Source: Chitinilyticum litopenaei DSM 21440
Lineage (GTDB): Bacteria > Pseudomonadota > Gammaproteobacteria > Burkholderiales > Chitinibacteraceae
Direction: 5' to 3'
DNA length: 52,750 nucleotides
Assembly (NCBI RefSeq): GCF_000428145.1
Contig: NZ_KE386629.1
Location: 1 to 52,750 of the forward strand
The notes below the pieces were generated by a model. It was not told the DNA's origin. It worked only from the letters and a program-made list of their open reading frames with translations, and did not search any database. Positions 1 to 8,106 of the stretch are shown here, piece after piece. Every line of letters begins with the position of its first letter. Position 1 is the first letter of the stretch. A program made the translations under genes and the position numbers.

Positions 1-831
1 CAGCGCATCCCGCTGCTGCCCACGCCGGACTGGAGCGAGCGCGACTACGACATCGACGCCGACCCGCTGTGGACCTACAGCCCCGAGCCGCAGCCCTTCG
101 AGCAGCTCTACTACTACCACACCGACCACCTCGGCACCCCGCAGGAGCTGCTCGACGCCGAAGGCAATCTGGCGTGGTCAGCAGACTACAAGGCCTGGGG
201 CGAAGCCAAAGCCGCGATCAGTGACGCCGCCAAACGCGCCGGCATCAGCAACCCGCTGCGCTTCCAGGGGCAATACTTCGACCACGAAACGGGATTACAC
301 TACAACCGGCACCGCTACTACGACCCGCAAATCGGGCGATTCATCAGTAAAGACCCGATCAGCCTGATGGGTGGGCTGAATATCTTTGCGTATGCGCCGA
401 ATCCGGTACACTGGGTTGATCCGCAGGGATTAGCTGCGAATGGTCAATTAGGCACCTATGGAACTCTTACTGGTCGAGCAAATCGAAGAGACCAGCTAGA
501 AGCACATGAATTAATCAGGAATGAAGCTTTAGAGCAAATGGGGTGTGGTGCAAAAACCAAAAAAGGCAACCCTAAAAGACATCCCGACAATCCATCGATT
601 GCTCTTGATCTACCTACGCATGACAATGTTCATATTATAGAAAACGACTTGGCAAAACAGCATCTTGGCGTTGGCGTTAATGAGTTCCAACTTGACAACA
701 ACAGACCAACAAAAAGACAAATGGACGTTTGGCAAGGAGCATTAAGAAAGTCTGGTGTTGGTGCCTCTCAAGCAAGACGATTAAGAAAGAATAGCGAAAA
801 ATTCTTGAAAGACCTTTGTTGCTGCCCATAA
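1..831 (+). CDS. RHS-repeat protein, C-terminal end with polymorphic toxin tip (5' end outside window)
   Basis: The reading frame is open from base 1, so the start lies upstream. The first ~140 codons are the RHS-associated core: YYYHTDHLGTPQELLD, then LRFQGQYFDHETGLHYNRHRYYDP, then IGRFISKDPI and NIFAYAPNPVHWVDPQGL, the usual boundary of the encapsulated core. The ~125 residues after that junction differ from those of the two downstream cassettes and form the variable tip. They contain AHELIRNEALEQMG and NPSIALDLPTHDNVHI, which loosely resembles His-containing HNH/EndoVII-type nuclease toxins. The nuclease call is a guess. Base composition drops towards AT at the tip. The stop (829-831) lies 11 bases before the immunity gene start. 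In known RHS systems the core encloses and then releases the tip into a competitor; whether this copy is full length cannot be seen here. Confidence 0.85.
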   Translation, partial: QRIPLLPTPDWSERDYDIDADPLWTYSPEPQPFEQLYYYHTDHLGTPQELLDAEGNLAWSADYKAWGEAKAAISDAAKRAGISNPLRFQGQYFDHETGLHYNRHRYYDPQIGRFISKDPISLMGGLNIFAYAPNPVHWVDPQGLAANGQLGTYGTLTGRANRRDQLEAHELIRNEALEQMGCGAKTKKGNPKRHPDNPSIALDLPTHDNVHIIENDLAKQHLGVGVNEFQLDNNRPTKRQMDVWQGALRKSGVGASQARRLRKNSEKFLKDLCCCP

Positions 832-842
832 AGGATTTAATC

Positions 843-1451
843 ATGATAAATTATTTAGATTTCAAAATTGAATGCCCACCTGAATTTCTACCGCGCATTG
901 GTGGTCAATCATGCATCCCACAAGAAATAGATTGGCCAAAAAGTAAAGATGGAAACCCAATGTTACACTTCATGGCCATCCCTACAGAAATAGTTAACGA
1001 GCATTTAGGGTTCGAACTTCCAGAGAAGCACTGCATCTCACTGTTTATCCCTTATCAGCCTGACTCCATTCAACACGTCATCGATCTCGCAAGAAACAAC
1101 AATGTAGCTAGCATTTTCATGCATCCCATTTCAAAAGAACTACGCCAAGAGTGTTCATTCCCATTAAACCCAGCACATGCAATACGCATTGATTGTGATC
1201 ATGACGCAGAAGAAGAAGATGAGTTTTCAGATGAAATTGACAGCAAGATAGGCGGAACACCTGTCTGGCTGCAAGATAGAATTTCAATTGACCACCACCA
1301 CTTCCTATTGCAATTTGTCGGCTCTGTTTTTGACAAATACTGGCCATCACACAAAGGACTTTTTATGGGTGGAATAGGTTATGTATTTATTAATACAGAG
1401 CATCTTTCACCAGGTAAAAATCTAGGGCAATTGAAAATTCAATTCACTTAG
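843..1451 (+). CDS. Probable immunity protein, DUF1963 (YwqG)-like
   Basis: Encodes 202 residues. I chose ATG 843 because AAGGA sits just upstream at 831-835 and an earlier in-frame codon would overlap the toxin gene. RIGGQSCIPQEIDWP near the N terminus, PMLHFMAIP, and a later KIGGTPVWLQD followed by FLLQF match the pattern of DUF1963/YwqG-like proteins, many of which serve as immunity proteins beside polymorphic toxins. Its position directly behind the toxin tip is the main functional argument: it should neutralise the toxin encoded at 430-831. The gene is clearly more AT-rich than the RHS core, as expected for horizontally exchanged toxin/immunity pairs. Family assignment is by eye. Confidence 0.7.
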   Translation: MINYLDFKIECPPEFLPRIGGQSCIPQEIDWPKSKDGNPMLHFMAIPTEIVNEHLGFELPEKHCISLFIPYQPDSIQHVIDLARNNNVASIFMHPISKELRQECSFPLNPAHAIRIDCDHDAEEEDEFSDEIDSKIGGTPVWLQDRISIDHHHFLLQFVGSVFDKYWPSHKGLFMGGIGYVFINTEHLSPGKNLGQLKIQFT

Positions 1452-1909
1452 TTCAGGCGCCGGGTTCCGCCTGTTTATAGACTTTTCTCCTGAAAAATTC
1501 CGGTTGCTCTTTCCGCCACGCTTTCACCACGTACGGCACTCGGCAGGGTGCAATCGCCGCAGGCATTGCACCTAACGAAATGATCAGCGCGGTAGGTTGG
1601 GTTGAGCATCAGCGAAACCCAACATCACTGCGGAATGTTGCTCGTGTACTGCAGCAGTTGAGGTACGGTAGTCATCGTCAAACTGGCGAGATCGGTTATT
1701 TAATAATCTGCATGGGTATAAATATGTAGCGCGGTAGGTTGGGGTGAGCGTCAGCGAAACCCAACATCACTGCGGAATTTTGTTCTTGTGCTGCAGCTTT
1801 GCGATACGGTCAACATCGTCAAACTGGCGAGAGTAGTTCCTTAACAAGAAGCGTAGGTATATGCCTGTAGCCTTTCAATTTAAAAGGCTACAGGCATATA
1901 CCTTCTATC
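1452..1909. other. Non-coding spacer between RHS cassettes 1 and 2
   Basis: No gene seen. It holds two copies of a REP-like inverted element (GTAGGTTGGGTTGAGC paired with GCGAAACCCAAC) at about 1587-1634 and 1729-1776. After each comes a conserved tail with 'catcgtcaaactggcgag'. A boxA-like AGTTCCTTAACA lies at 1835-1846, and a 49-bp perfect-ended palindrome at 1855-1903. The same order (REP-like element, tail, boxA-like motif, palindrome, RHS fragment) recurs at 3961-4135 and 6549-6708. No transcription start was recognised. Confidence 0.7.
1855..1903. repeat. 49-bp palindrome (AGGTAT ... ATACCT)
   Basis: An almost perfect inverted repeat: stem GGTATATGCCTGTAGCC, a loop of about 13 bases, then the complementary arm. 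It starts 7 bases before the recognisable RHS frame of cassette 2. It belongs to the dispersed 49-bp family also listed at 4087, 6660, 9928, 11154, 16174, 25423, 26240, 31598, 33842, 37430 and 44186. As RNA it could be a hairpin, but it has no U-tract and is not a standard terminator. Confidence 0.85.
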
Positions 1910-3380
1910 ATTAGTGACCAGCTACACCGGCTGCTCGCCGCCACCAGCCGCCTAGGCCAGGAAACCTTTGCCTTCGACCCCGCTGGCAACCTGCTTGATC
2001 CGCAAACGGCCGGGCAACGCCAGTACGACACGCGCGAGCGGGCCGAGCAGCAGCAATTCCACAGCCAGCTCACCGGCAGCAACACCCTGCTCGACAACCT
2101 GCTCAAAGACTACGACGCGCAGCTAGTCCCTGTGGGACGCCGGCAAGCATTTTGAGTACGACGAGCGCGGCAATCTGCGTGCGCGCATCGACAACGGCCG
2201 CACGCAGTGGTTCGAGTGGGATCACTTCAACCGGCTGGCCGCCGTGCGCAGCAACGAGGTCGACACCGAGTTTGCTTATGACCCGCTGGGCCGCCGGCTG
2301 CTGAAGCACAGCACGCCGAAGCTGCCCATCGGCGCCGGCGCGCAAGCCGCCGTCAACCCGGCCTGGGTCGCCAGCGAAACGGCGCGGCTGTCGCGCGAGC
2401 ACGGCTACGGCGTGACGCTGTACGGCTGGGACGGCGACCAGATCGCCTGGGAAGGCGACGCGGAAACGACCACGCACTACGTGTTCGAACCCGGCAGCTT
2501 CGTGCCGCTGCTGCAGGCCAAAACCCGCCAGCGCATCCCGCTGCTGCCCACGCCGGACTGGAGCGAGCGCGACTACGACATCGACGCCGACCCGCTGTGG
2601 ACCTACAGCCCCGAGCCGCAGCCGTTCGAGCAGCTGTACTACTATCACACCGACCACCTCGGCACCCCGCAGGAGCTGCTCGATTCTGATGGCAATCTGG
2701 CCTGGAGCGCCGACTATAAAGCCTGGGGCGAAGCCAAAGCCGCGATCAGTGACGCAGCAAGGAAAGCCGGCATCAGCAACCCGCTGCGCTTCCAGGGCCA
2801 GTATTACGACCACGAAACGGGATTACACTACAACCGGCATCGCTACTACGACCCGCAAATCGGGCGCTTCATCAGCAAGGATCCGATCAGCCTGATGGGT
2901 GGCTTGAATATCTTTGCTTATGCACCGAATCCGGTAAGCTGGATTGATCCGTTAGGTTTGGCAGGTGACCCCGCTACCGCCACACACGTGACATATCTCG
3001 GAACGAAAATGGTGCCAGAGATCGACGCTACCGGAAAAACCATAATGGTAGCTAAACCATACGTGGGCTATGCCAGCATGCAAGGTCATCAGACAGCGGA
3101 TGATGTTATCAAATACCGTTACGGTGGAGATTATAGTGGCTTTGCCAATGGCCAACCTCCGCAGCCAATATATAGTGGCTATGGTCAAGCCGGTAAAGAC
3201 ACTGCCCGAGGGCTTGAGCAGCGAGAATTTGAAGAGCGAGGTGGTTTACGCGGAACAGCCAATAAGCAAAATCCAGTTGGGGATACCAATAAGCGACACG
3301 ATGAATATTTGAGAGCGGCAGATGCACAAAAAGGTTACTGCCCGATAGGTTCAGGCTCTAAAAAGTACAAAAAGAAATAA
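1910..3380 (+). pseudogene. Orphan RHS core plus toxin cassette 2 (frameshifted, no start)
   Basis: A promoterless RHS C-terminal module. It starts abruptly at QLHRLLAATSRLGQETFAFD in one frame. A 22-bp mini-insertion at 2117-2138 shifts that frame and it stops at 2153-2155. From about 2154 the core continues in another frame to 3380: FEYDERGN, YGWDGDQIAWEGDAE, DHLGTPQELLD, then GRFISKDPISLMGGLN. After the core boundary at DPLGLAG comes a distinct ~135-residue tip with PYVGYASMQG and ARGLEQREFEERGGLRGTAN, then a Lys-rich end. The tip may be a divergent GIY-YIG/URI-type nuclease, with low confidence. The core is nearly identical in DNA to cassettes 1 and 3, so it could serve as a recombination donor for an intact RHS gene. 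Confidence 0.8.
2117..2138 (+). repeat. 22-bp mini-palindrome insertion in RHS core
   Basis: AGTCCC-TGT-GGGAC embedded in an extra 22 bp directly after the TAC GAC (Tyr-Asp) codons. The same bases occur at 4349-4370. Related 25-27 bp versions lie at 4392-4418, 4539-4563 and 7638-7664. At 22 bp it is not a multiple of three and breaks the frame. Confidence 0.7.
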
Positions 3381-3389
3381 GGAGATTTT

Positions 3390-3944
3390 ATGCGTGCATT
3401 TTGGCAAGAAAATGCGGTCTTCATCCTCAAACTCAGGGATGATTTATTTACAGTGGCACAAATGATGCCCAAAGGTACTGCGCGAATCCGCCTTTATAAT
3501 ATTTTCAAGAATGAGGATATATGGCGCCCACTCGACCTCAGCTTCATCGAGCCACTTTTCACAGTGCCAATCGGCAACGTGGTCATTCAAAAACTAGGGG
3601 TGCGAAGAGCTAAACCTGACGAAATAAAGCCAGGTACTCAACCGTACGAGCGGTATGTAATATTTGCAAAAGCAAATTATGGCTGCAACTTTCCATGGAA
3701 AGGTGGAAAGTTGGTTGACACTGGTGAGAATGGTGAAGTGGAGTCATGGCAAGCACCCGCTGTCATTGAGGACTTAACACTCGATCAACACCGAGATCTC
3801 ATTCTTAAATATCAACTTAGCAATATTCTCGGAGACAACCACCTCTCCGAAAGACTCGTTCATATTTATGAAAAAGGATTCGACTTTGACCCACTCAAGG
3901 ATCAAATTTTCCCCGGCTTATATGAGGCTGAATCGGAAAAATAA
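3390..3944 (+). CDS. Probable immunity protein for RHS cassette 2
   Basis: Encodes 184 residues and starts 9 bases after the cassette 2 stop, with AAGGAG at -9 of ATG 3390. The N-terminal part (FWQENAVFILKLRDDLFTVAQMM) and the following WRPLDLSFIEPLFTVPIGN give an alternating beta-rich pattern reminiscent of the Imm26 type, but I do not recognise it firmly. There is no signal peptide or membrane segment, so it should act in the cytosol on the cassette 2 toxin. It is more AT-rich than the flanking RHS core. Function is inferred from position only. Confidence 0.6.
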   Translation: MRAFWQENAVFILKLRDDLFTVAQMMPKGTARIRLYNIFKNEDIWRPLDLSFIEPLFTVPIGNVVIQKLGVRRAKPDEIKPGTQPYERYVIFAKANYGCNFPWKGGKLVDTGENGEVESWQAPAVIEDLTLDQHRDLILKYQLSNILGDNHLSERLVHIYEKGFDFDPLKDQIFPGLYEAESEK

Positions 3945-4141
3945 GGGGCACGAAAATAATGCGCGGTAGGTTGGGTTGAGCGCCAGCGAAACCCAACATC
4001 ACTGCGGAATCTTATTCTTGTGCTGCAGCTTTGCGGTACGGTCAGCATCGTCAAACTCGCGAGAGTAGCTCTTTAACAAGAAGCATGGGTATATGCCTGT
4101 AGCCTCTCACTTTAAAAGTCTAAAGGCATATACCCTTCACA
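3945..4141. other. Non-coding spacer between RHS cassettes 2 and 3
   Basis: Contains the REP-like GTAGGTTGGGTTGAGC element at 3961-4009, the conserved tail, a boxA-like AGCTCTTTAACA at 4067-4078 and the 49-bp palindrome at 4087-4135. It is collinear with the spacers at 1729-1903 and 6549-6708. No gene seen. Confidence 0.7.
4087..4135. repeat. 49-bp palindrome (GGGTAT ... ATACCC)
   Basis: Same family and same place relative to the RHS fragment as the copy at 1855. The outer hexamers are exact complements; a few inner stem positions are mismatched. Confidence 0.85.
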
Positions 4142-4348
4142 ATCAGTAGCCAGCTACACCGTCTTCTCGCCGCCACCAGCCGTCTGGGCCAGGAAACCCT
4201 CGCCTTCGACCCCGCTGGCAACCTGCTCGACCCGCAAACGGCTAACCAGCGCCAGTACGCCACGCGCGAGCGCGCCGAGCTGCAGCAGTTCCACAGCCAG
4301 CTCACCGGCAGCAACACCCTGCTCGACAACCTGCTCAAAGACTACGAC

Positions 4349-4370
4349 GCGCAGCTAGTCCCTGTGGGAC
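4349..4370 (+). repeat. 22-bp mini-palindrome insertion
   Basis: Identical to the insertion at 2117-2138, at the same place in the RHS core, and frameshifting. The shared position shows it predates duplication of the cassettes. Confidence 0.7.
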
Positions 4371-4391
4371 GCCGGCAAGCACTTCGAATAC

Positions 4392-4418
4392 GCCCCGCAG
4401 GAAGTCCCCTTGGGGGAC
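4392..4418 (+). repeat. 27-bp mini-palindrome insertion, in frame
   Basis: Splits the Tyr-Asp of FEYDERGN to give FEY-APQEVPLGD-DERGN. The core is AAGTCCCC-TTG-GGGGAC. It is absent from the same site in cassette 2, so it was inserted after duplication or lost there. Confidence 0.75.
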
Positions 4419-4538
4419 GACGAGCGCGGCAATCTGCGCGCGCGCATCGACAACGGCCGCACGCAGTGGTTCGAATGGGATCACTTCAACCGCCTCGCCG
4501 CCGTGCGCGGCAACGACGTCGACACCGAGTTCGCTTAC

Positions 4539-4563
4539 GCCGCGAAGCAAGTCCCCGTGGGAT
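4539..4563 (+). repeat. 25-bp mini-palindrome insertion, frameshifting
   Basis: Sits between TAC and GAC of the FAYDPLGR repeat. Reads GCCGCGAAGCAAGTCCCC then GTGGGAT. It is two bases shorter than the in-frame form at 7638-7664 and creates a TGA stop. Absent at the same site of cassette 2. Confidence 0.75.
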
Positions 4564-5667
4564 GACCCGCTGGGCCGCCGGCTACTGAAGCACAGCACGC
4601 CCAAGCTGCCGATTGGCGCCGGCGCGCAGGCCGCCGTCAACCCCGCCTGGGTCGCCAGCGAAACGGCGCGGCTGTCGCGCGAGCACGGCTACGGCGTGAC
4701 GCTGTACGGCTGGGACGGCGACCAGATCGCCTGGGAAGGCGACGCGGAAACGACCACGCACTACGTGTTCGAGCCCGGCAGCTTCGTGCCGCTGCTGCAG
4801 GCCAAAACCCGCCAGCGCATCCCGCTCATCCCCACGCCGGACTGGAGCGAGCGCGACTACGACATCGACGCCGACCCGCTGTGGACCTACAGCCCCGAGC
4901 CGCAAGCGTTCGAGCAGCTGTACTACTACCACACCGACCACCTCGGCACCCCGCAGGAGCTGCTCGACGCCGAGGGCAATCTGGCATGGTCAGCAGACTA
5001 CAAAGCCTGGGGCGAAGCCAGGGCTGCGATCTCTGAAGCCGCCAAACGCGCCGGGATCAGCAACCCGCTGCGCTTCCAGGGCCAATACTTCGACCACGAA
5101 ACGGGATTACACTACAACCGCCACCGCTACTACGACCCGAGCGTGGGGCGATTCATCAGCAAAGACCCGATTGGACTGCATGGTGGGTTGAATATCTTTG
5201 CGTATGCGCCGAATCCAACCGAATGGGTAGATCCTTGGGGGCTGACAGGTGTATATATATTCCGGACTACCAATCAGAATGGCTATGTCGGCAAAGGGCC
5301 AAGACGCCGTTATATGTCTTCAACCAGACAACGCACGCGCGATGATGGCAGCCATGCCAATCAAGGCCACTTGTCCAATCCTTGTGATAAGTATGATGCA
5401 GCCATCGACAAAGGCATTCATGTTGACTTGAAAGGGAAGGCCCCTAATGGCGTATCAGATGACCATTATGCGGAGATGGTCGAATATAAAGCCATGGAGA
5501 CTTTAGCAAGAACACCTGGATCAAATTTGTTGAATCAACAACAGTCTGCGGGAAAGAATCGCTACGCCAATCAATCGCCTCAGGTTCAGCAGCAGGTTGA
5601 TCAAGAGGCGCAGGCCATCATTAACGCTTACAATGCCAAGCCAAATGGCGGTGGCCGGAGATGAACA

Positions 5668-6549
5668 ATGGATGACATCATTTTTCATGAAAATTATGAA
5701 ACTGTGGTATGCAGATTTAATACTAAAGGCATCATTCAATTTGCCGCTTCAAGGCTTGACGGCTTTATAAAACACCACCACTTAATCAAAGAGCATAAAT
5801 GCGATCGGTTACTAATTCAATTTTCCGAATTAGATCAAGCACTTGAGCTACTTGATAAGTATGAATATACCAATCAAATCACTGAAATCAATTTCTACCC
5901 AGCAGGCCATGTAACAGAACCAATCGCAGTCAGCGAAGCGTTCTTGCTGAAATTCAAAAACCTGCAATCAATGCAATTTTCGGAAGGGGTGACTTACAAA
6001 GGGGTGGATTTTCACAAGTTCGATCAACTGACCGAGCTAAGACTGGTGTGCGATCAGAAAAACATGAGCTGGGTAGGCCACCCATCCATTCAAAAATTAT
6101 TGCTCTTCAAGCTGAAAGAAAAATCACTGGATTTCGTAAGAGGAATGAACATTGTCAACCTCCATCTTGCCGAATGCGCAATGACCTCACTCAGTGGAAT
6201 TGAATACCTTGAAAACCTCGAGTCACTCAGAATCGAGAAAGCCAGAAACTTAATTGATCTTTCCCCAATAATAAAATGCAAGAAACTCAATCGCATTCGA
6301 ATCTTTGGCTATAAAAAAGTCACAGATTGGCGCTTCTTGGCAGAAAAAGAAAACTGGATAGAAATTAGCCTTGATACGATCGATACTTTTGAATACCTCC
6401 TCAAACTCAAAGACCTAAAATCTCTTCATGCATCAAAAGTGCTTGATAAAAATGAAAGCGCTCTCGAAAGCAACCCAAAAATAATGGCCGAATTCAAACG
6501 AAAAAGAGAACTAACAGTGGAGCAACGAGGAGCTGAACAAATTTGGTAG
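5668..6549 (+). CDS. Probable immunity protein for cassette 3, leucine-rich-repeat-like
   Basis: Encodes 293 residues and begins three bases after the toxin stop. The middle and C-terminal parts hold irregular leucine-rich repeats: LTELRLVCDQ, IVNLHLAECAMTSLSG, LENLESLRIEKARNL, LNRIRIFGYKKVTDW, LKDLKSLHASKVL. The pattern is typical of short LRR solenoids used as binding scaffolds. No signal peptide or membrane segment. AT-rich relative to its surroundings. By position it should bind and block the GIY-YIG-type toxin at 5250-5664; that role is inferred. A role as an unrelated LRR cargo gene cannot be excluded. Confidence 0.65.
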   Translation: MDDIIFHENYETVVCRFNTKGIIQFAASRLDGFIKHHHLIKEHKCDRLLIQFSELDQALELLDKYEYTNQITEINFYPAGHVTEPIAVSEAFLLKFKNLQSMQFSEGVTYKGVDFHKFDQLTELRLVCDQKNMSWVGHPSIQKLLLFKLKEKSLDFVRGMNIVNLHLAECAMTSLSGIEYLENLESLRIEKARNLIDLSPIIKCKKLNRIRIFGYKKVTDWRFLAEKENWIEISLDTIDTFEYLLKLKDLKSLHASKVLDKNESALESNPKIMAEFKRKRELTVEQRGAEQIW

Positions 6550-6716
6550 CGCGCCAGCGACGCCCAACATGGCAGCCGCAATGTTGCTCATGTACTGCAT
6601 CAGTAACGGTACGGCCAGCATCGGCAAACGGGCGAGAATGGCTCTTTAACAATCTGAACAGGTATATGCCTGTAGCCCTTTATTAAAAATGGCTGCAGAG
6701 GAATACCCTATCTTCA
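6550..6716. other. Non-coding spacer upstream of RHS fragment 4, with boxA-like motif
   Basis: A degenerate version of the cassette spacer: a partial REP-like element at about 6549-6580, then the tail, a boxA-like GGCTCTTTAACA at 6640-6651 and the 49-bp palindrome at 6660-6708. GCTCTTTAACA equals the core of the antitermination boxA of rRNA operon leaders, here followed by AATCTGAACA. Confidence 0.65.
6660..6708. repeat. 49-bp palindrome (AGGTAT ... ATACCC)
   Basis: Third RHS-associated copy. The left arm GGTATATGCCTGTAGCC is identical to the copies at 1855 and 4087, while the right arm is more diverged. Confidence 0.8.
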
Positions 6717-7890
6717 CCCCACTCGGCGACACCGGTTGCCAATGGCCGCATCACCGCACTGTGGCTGGCCGGCAGCGAGGACAGCGCCCGCCAGCTGGCC
6801 GCCTACCACTACAATGACGAAGGCGATCTGGTCCTCGCTCAGGACGAAAATGCCGACTTCTGGCGCTACGAGTATCAGTACCACCTGCTACACCGCTACA
6901 CCGACCGCACCGGGCGTGGCTTCAATGTCCGCTACAACGGCACCGGCCCCGAAGCCAGGGCCGTGCGCGAATGGGCCGATGATGGCAGCTTTGACACGAC
7001 GCTGGAATGGGATGCAAACATCCGCCTGACCTATGTCACCGATGCCCTGGGCAACGAAACCTGGCACTACTACGACATCCTCGGTTACACCTATCGGATC
7101 GTTTATCCCGATGACCGCGAAGAGTGGTTCTTCCGCAATGACGACAAGCGCGTCACCAAACATGTGCACCCCGATGCCAGCGTCGATTGCTACCAGTACG
7201 ACGAGCGCAACAACCTGCTGCAACATATCCGCCCCGATGGCAGCACCGTGCACTTTGCCTATGACGACGAGGACAACCTCACCGGCATCCGCGACCCGCA
7301 GGGCCAGCACTGGCTGCGCGCTTACGACGACCTGGGCAATGTGATCGAGGAAACCGATCCGCTGGGCCGCAAGACCGAATACGCCTACAACGAGCAGAAC
7401 CAGCTGGTCGAAATCACCGACGCGCGCGGCGGCAAGAAGGCACTGGCCTACACCGCCAGCGGCCAGCTCGCCAGCTACACCGATTGCTCCGGCAAGACCA
7501 GCAGCTGGAGCTATGACGAACGCGACCGGCTGATCGCCAGCAGCAATGCGCTGGGCGAAACGACCCGCTACAAGTATGAGCGTGGCCAGCTGGCCACCGT
7601 CATCCACCCGGATGGCCGCCGCGAGCAGCTGGAGTACGCCGCGAAGCAAGTCCCCTTGCGGGGCGACGCCGAAGGCCGACTGCTGCAGCACACCGACCCG
7701 CTGGGCCGCCAGACCCGCGACCAGTACGGCTTGGCTGGCCTGATCAGCGAGCGCACCGACGCCGCCGGCCAGCCCCTGGCCTACCAGTGGGACCCGCTGG
7801 GCCGCCTGATCACCCTAACCAACGAAAACGCCGCGCAATGGCGCTTCGAGTACACGCGCATCGGCCGGCTGGTGGGGAAAAGCGGTTTCA
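6717..7890 (+). pseudogene. RHS core fragment 4 (YD-repeat region, no toxin tip)
   Basis: Open frame through ~390 codons of YD repeats: YHYNDEGDLVLAQDENA, YEYQYHLLHRYTDRTGRGF, YNEQNQLVEITDARG, YTASGQLASYTD, WDPLGRLITLTNENA. It corresponds to a more N-terminal part of the RHS barrel than cassettes 1-3 and lacks the HETGLHYNRHRYYDP end and any tip. It has no start codon at its beginning, where it abuts the spacer. RHS homology stops at about 7880 (RIGRLVGKSG), just before a terminator hairpin belonging to the opposite-strand chemoreceptor gene. An in-frame 27-bp mini-palindrome lies at 7638-7664. Most likely a decayed remnant. Confidence 0.8.
7638..7664 (+). repeat. 27-bp mini-palindrome insertion, in frame (AAKQVPLRG)
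   Basis: Splits Tyr-Asp of an RHS repeat: LEY-AAKQVPLRG-DAEGRLL. The core AAGTCCCC-TTGC-GGGGC is a short hairpin. This is the cleanest example of the family because both flanks match a normal YD repeat. Confidence 0.75.
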
Positions 7891-7898
7891 ACCAGAAA

Positions 7899-7926
7899 AA
7901 ACAGCCTGCTGGTCGGCAGGCTGTTC
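7899..7926 (-). terminator. Rho-independent terminator of the chemoreceptor gene
   Basis: On the minus strand: AACAGCCTGC, a short loop, GCAGGCTGTT and then TTTTTT. It lies ~180 bases beyond the chemoreceptor stop because the MITE at 7940-8080 sits between stop and terminator. Confidence 0.75.
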
Positions 7927-7939
7927 TGGCATTGCACTT

Positions 7940-8080
7940 CCTGATTATGTCTCTCCTTCAGAAACCCTTTTTTCGTCATGCCCGCGAAGGCGGGCATCCA
8001 GAGCAAAGCTTGATTTCACACCGTCATCTGGATTCCCGCGTACGCGGGAATGACGATTCTGAAGCAGAGACATAATCAGG
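7940..8080. mobile_element. MITE-like element with 8-bp target duplication
   Basis: A 141-bp element with ~24-bp terminal inverted repeats CCTGATTATGTCTCTSCTTC, flanked by direct repeats TTGCACTT at 7932-7939 and 8081-8088. It encloses an ~80-bp palindromic unit (GTCATGCCCGCGAAGGCGGG ... to ATGAC, 7975-8054) of the kind dispersed in many proteobacterial genomes. It codes for nothing. A second copy is at 25482-25621 and the start of a probable third at 52708. Confidence 0.85.
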
Positions 8081-8106
8081 TTGCACTTTTGATCCGGGCA
8101 AGCCGG

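Larger units (their letters stand above)
4142..5664 (+). pseudogene. Orphan RHS core plus GIY-YIG-type toxin cassette 3 (multiple frameshifts)
   Basis: Collinear with cassette 2, starting at QLHRLLAATSRLGQETLAFD. Three mini-palindrome insertions (4349-4370, 4392-4418, 4539-4563) sit after Tyr codons; those of 22 and 25 bp break the frame. From about 4564 the core is open to 5664 with no evident translation start at its beginning. After DPWGLTG the tip reads VYIFRTTNQNGYVGKGPRRRY. This fits a GIY-YIG nuclease fold (VYI in place of GIY, GYVG in place of YIG, then basic residues) with a plausible catalytic Glu in MVEYKAME. The tip should cleave nucleic acid. It differs from the tips of cassettes 1 and 2 while the core is almost identical. 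Confidence 0.8.

Noticed and set aside
6640..6651. rRNA operon leader or fragment near the boxA-like motif
   Set aside because: No 16S or 23S sequence follows or precedes. Only the boxA-like core is shared.
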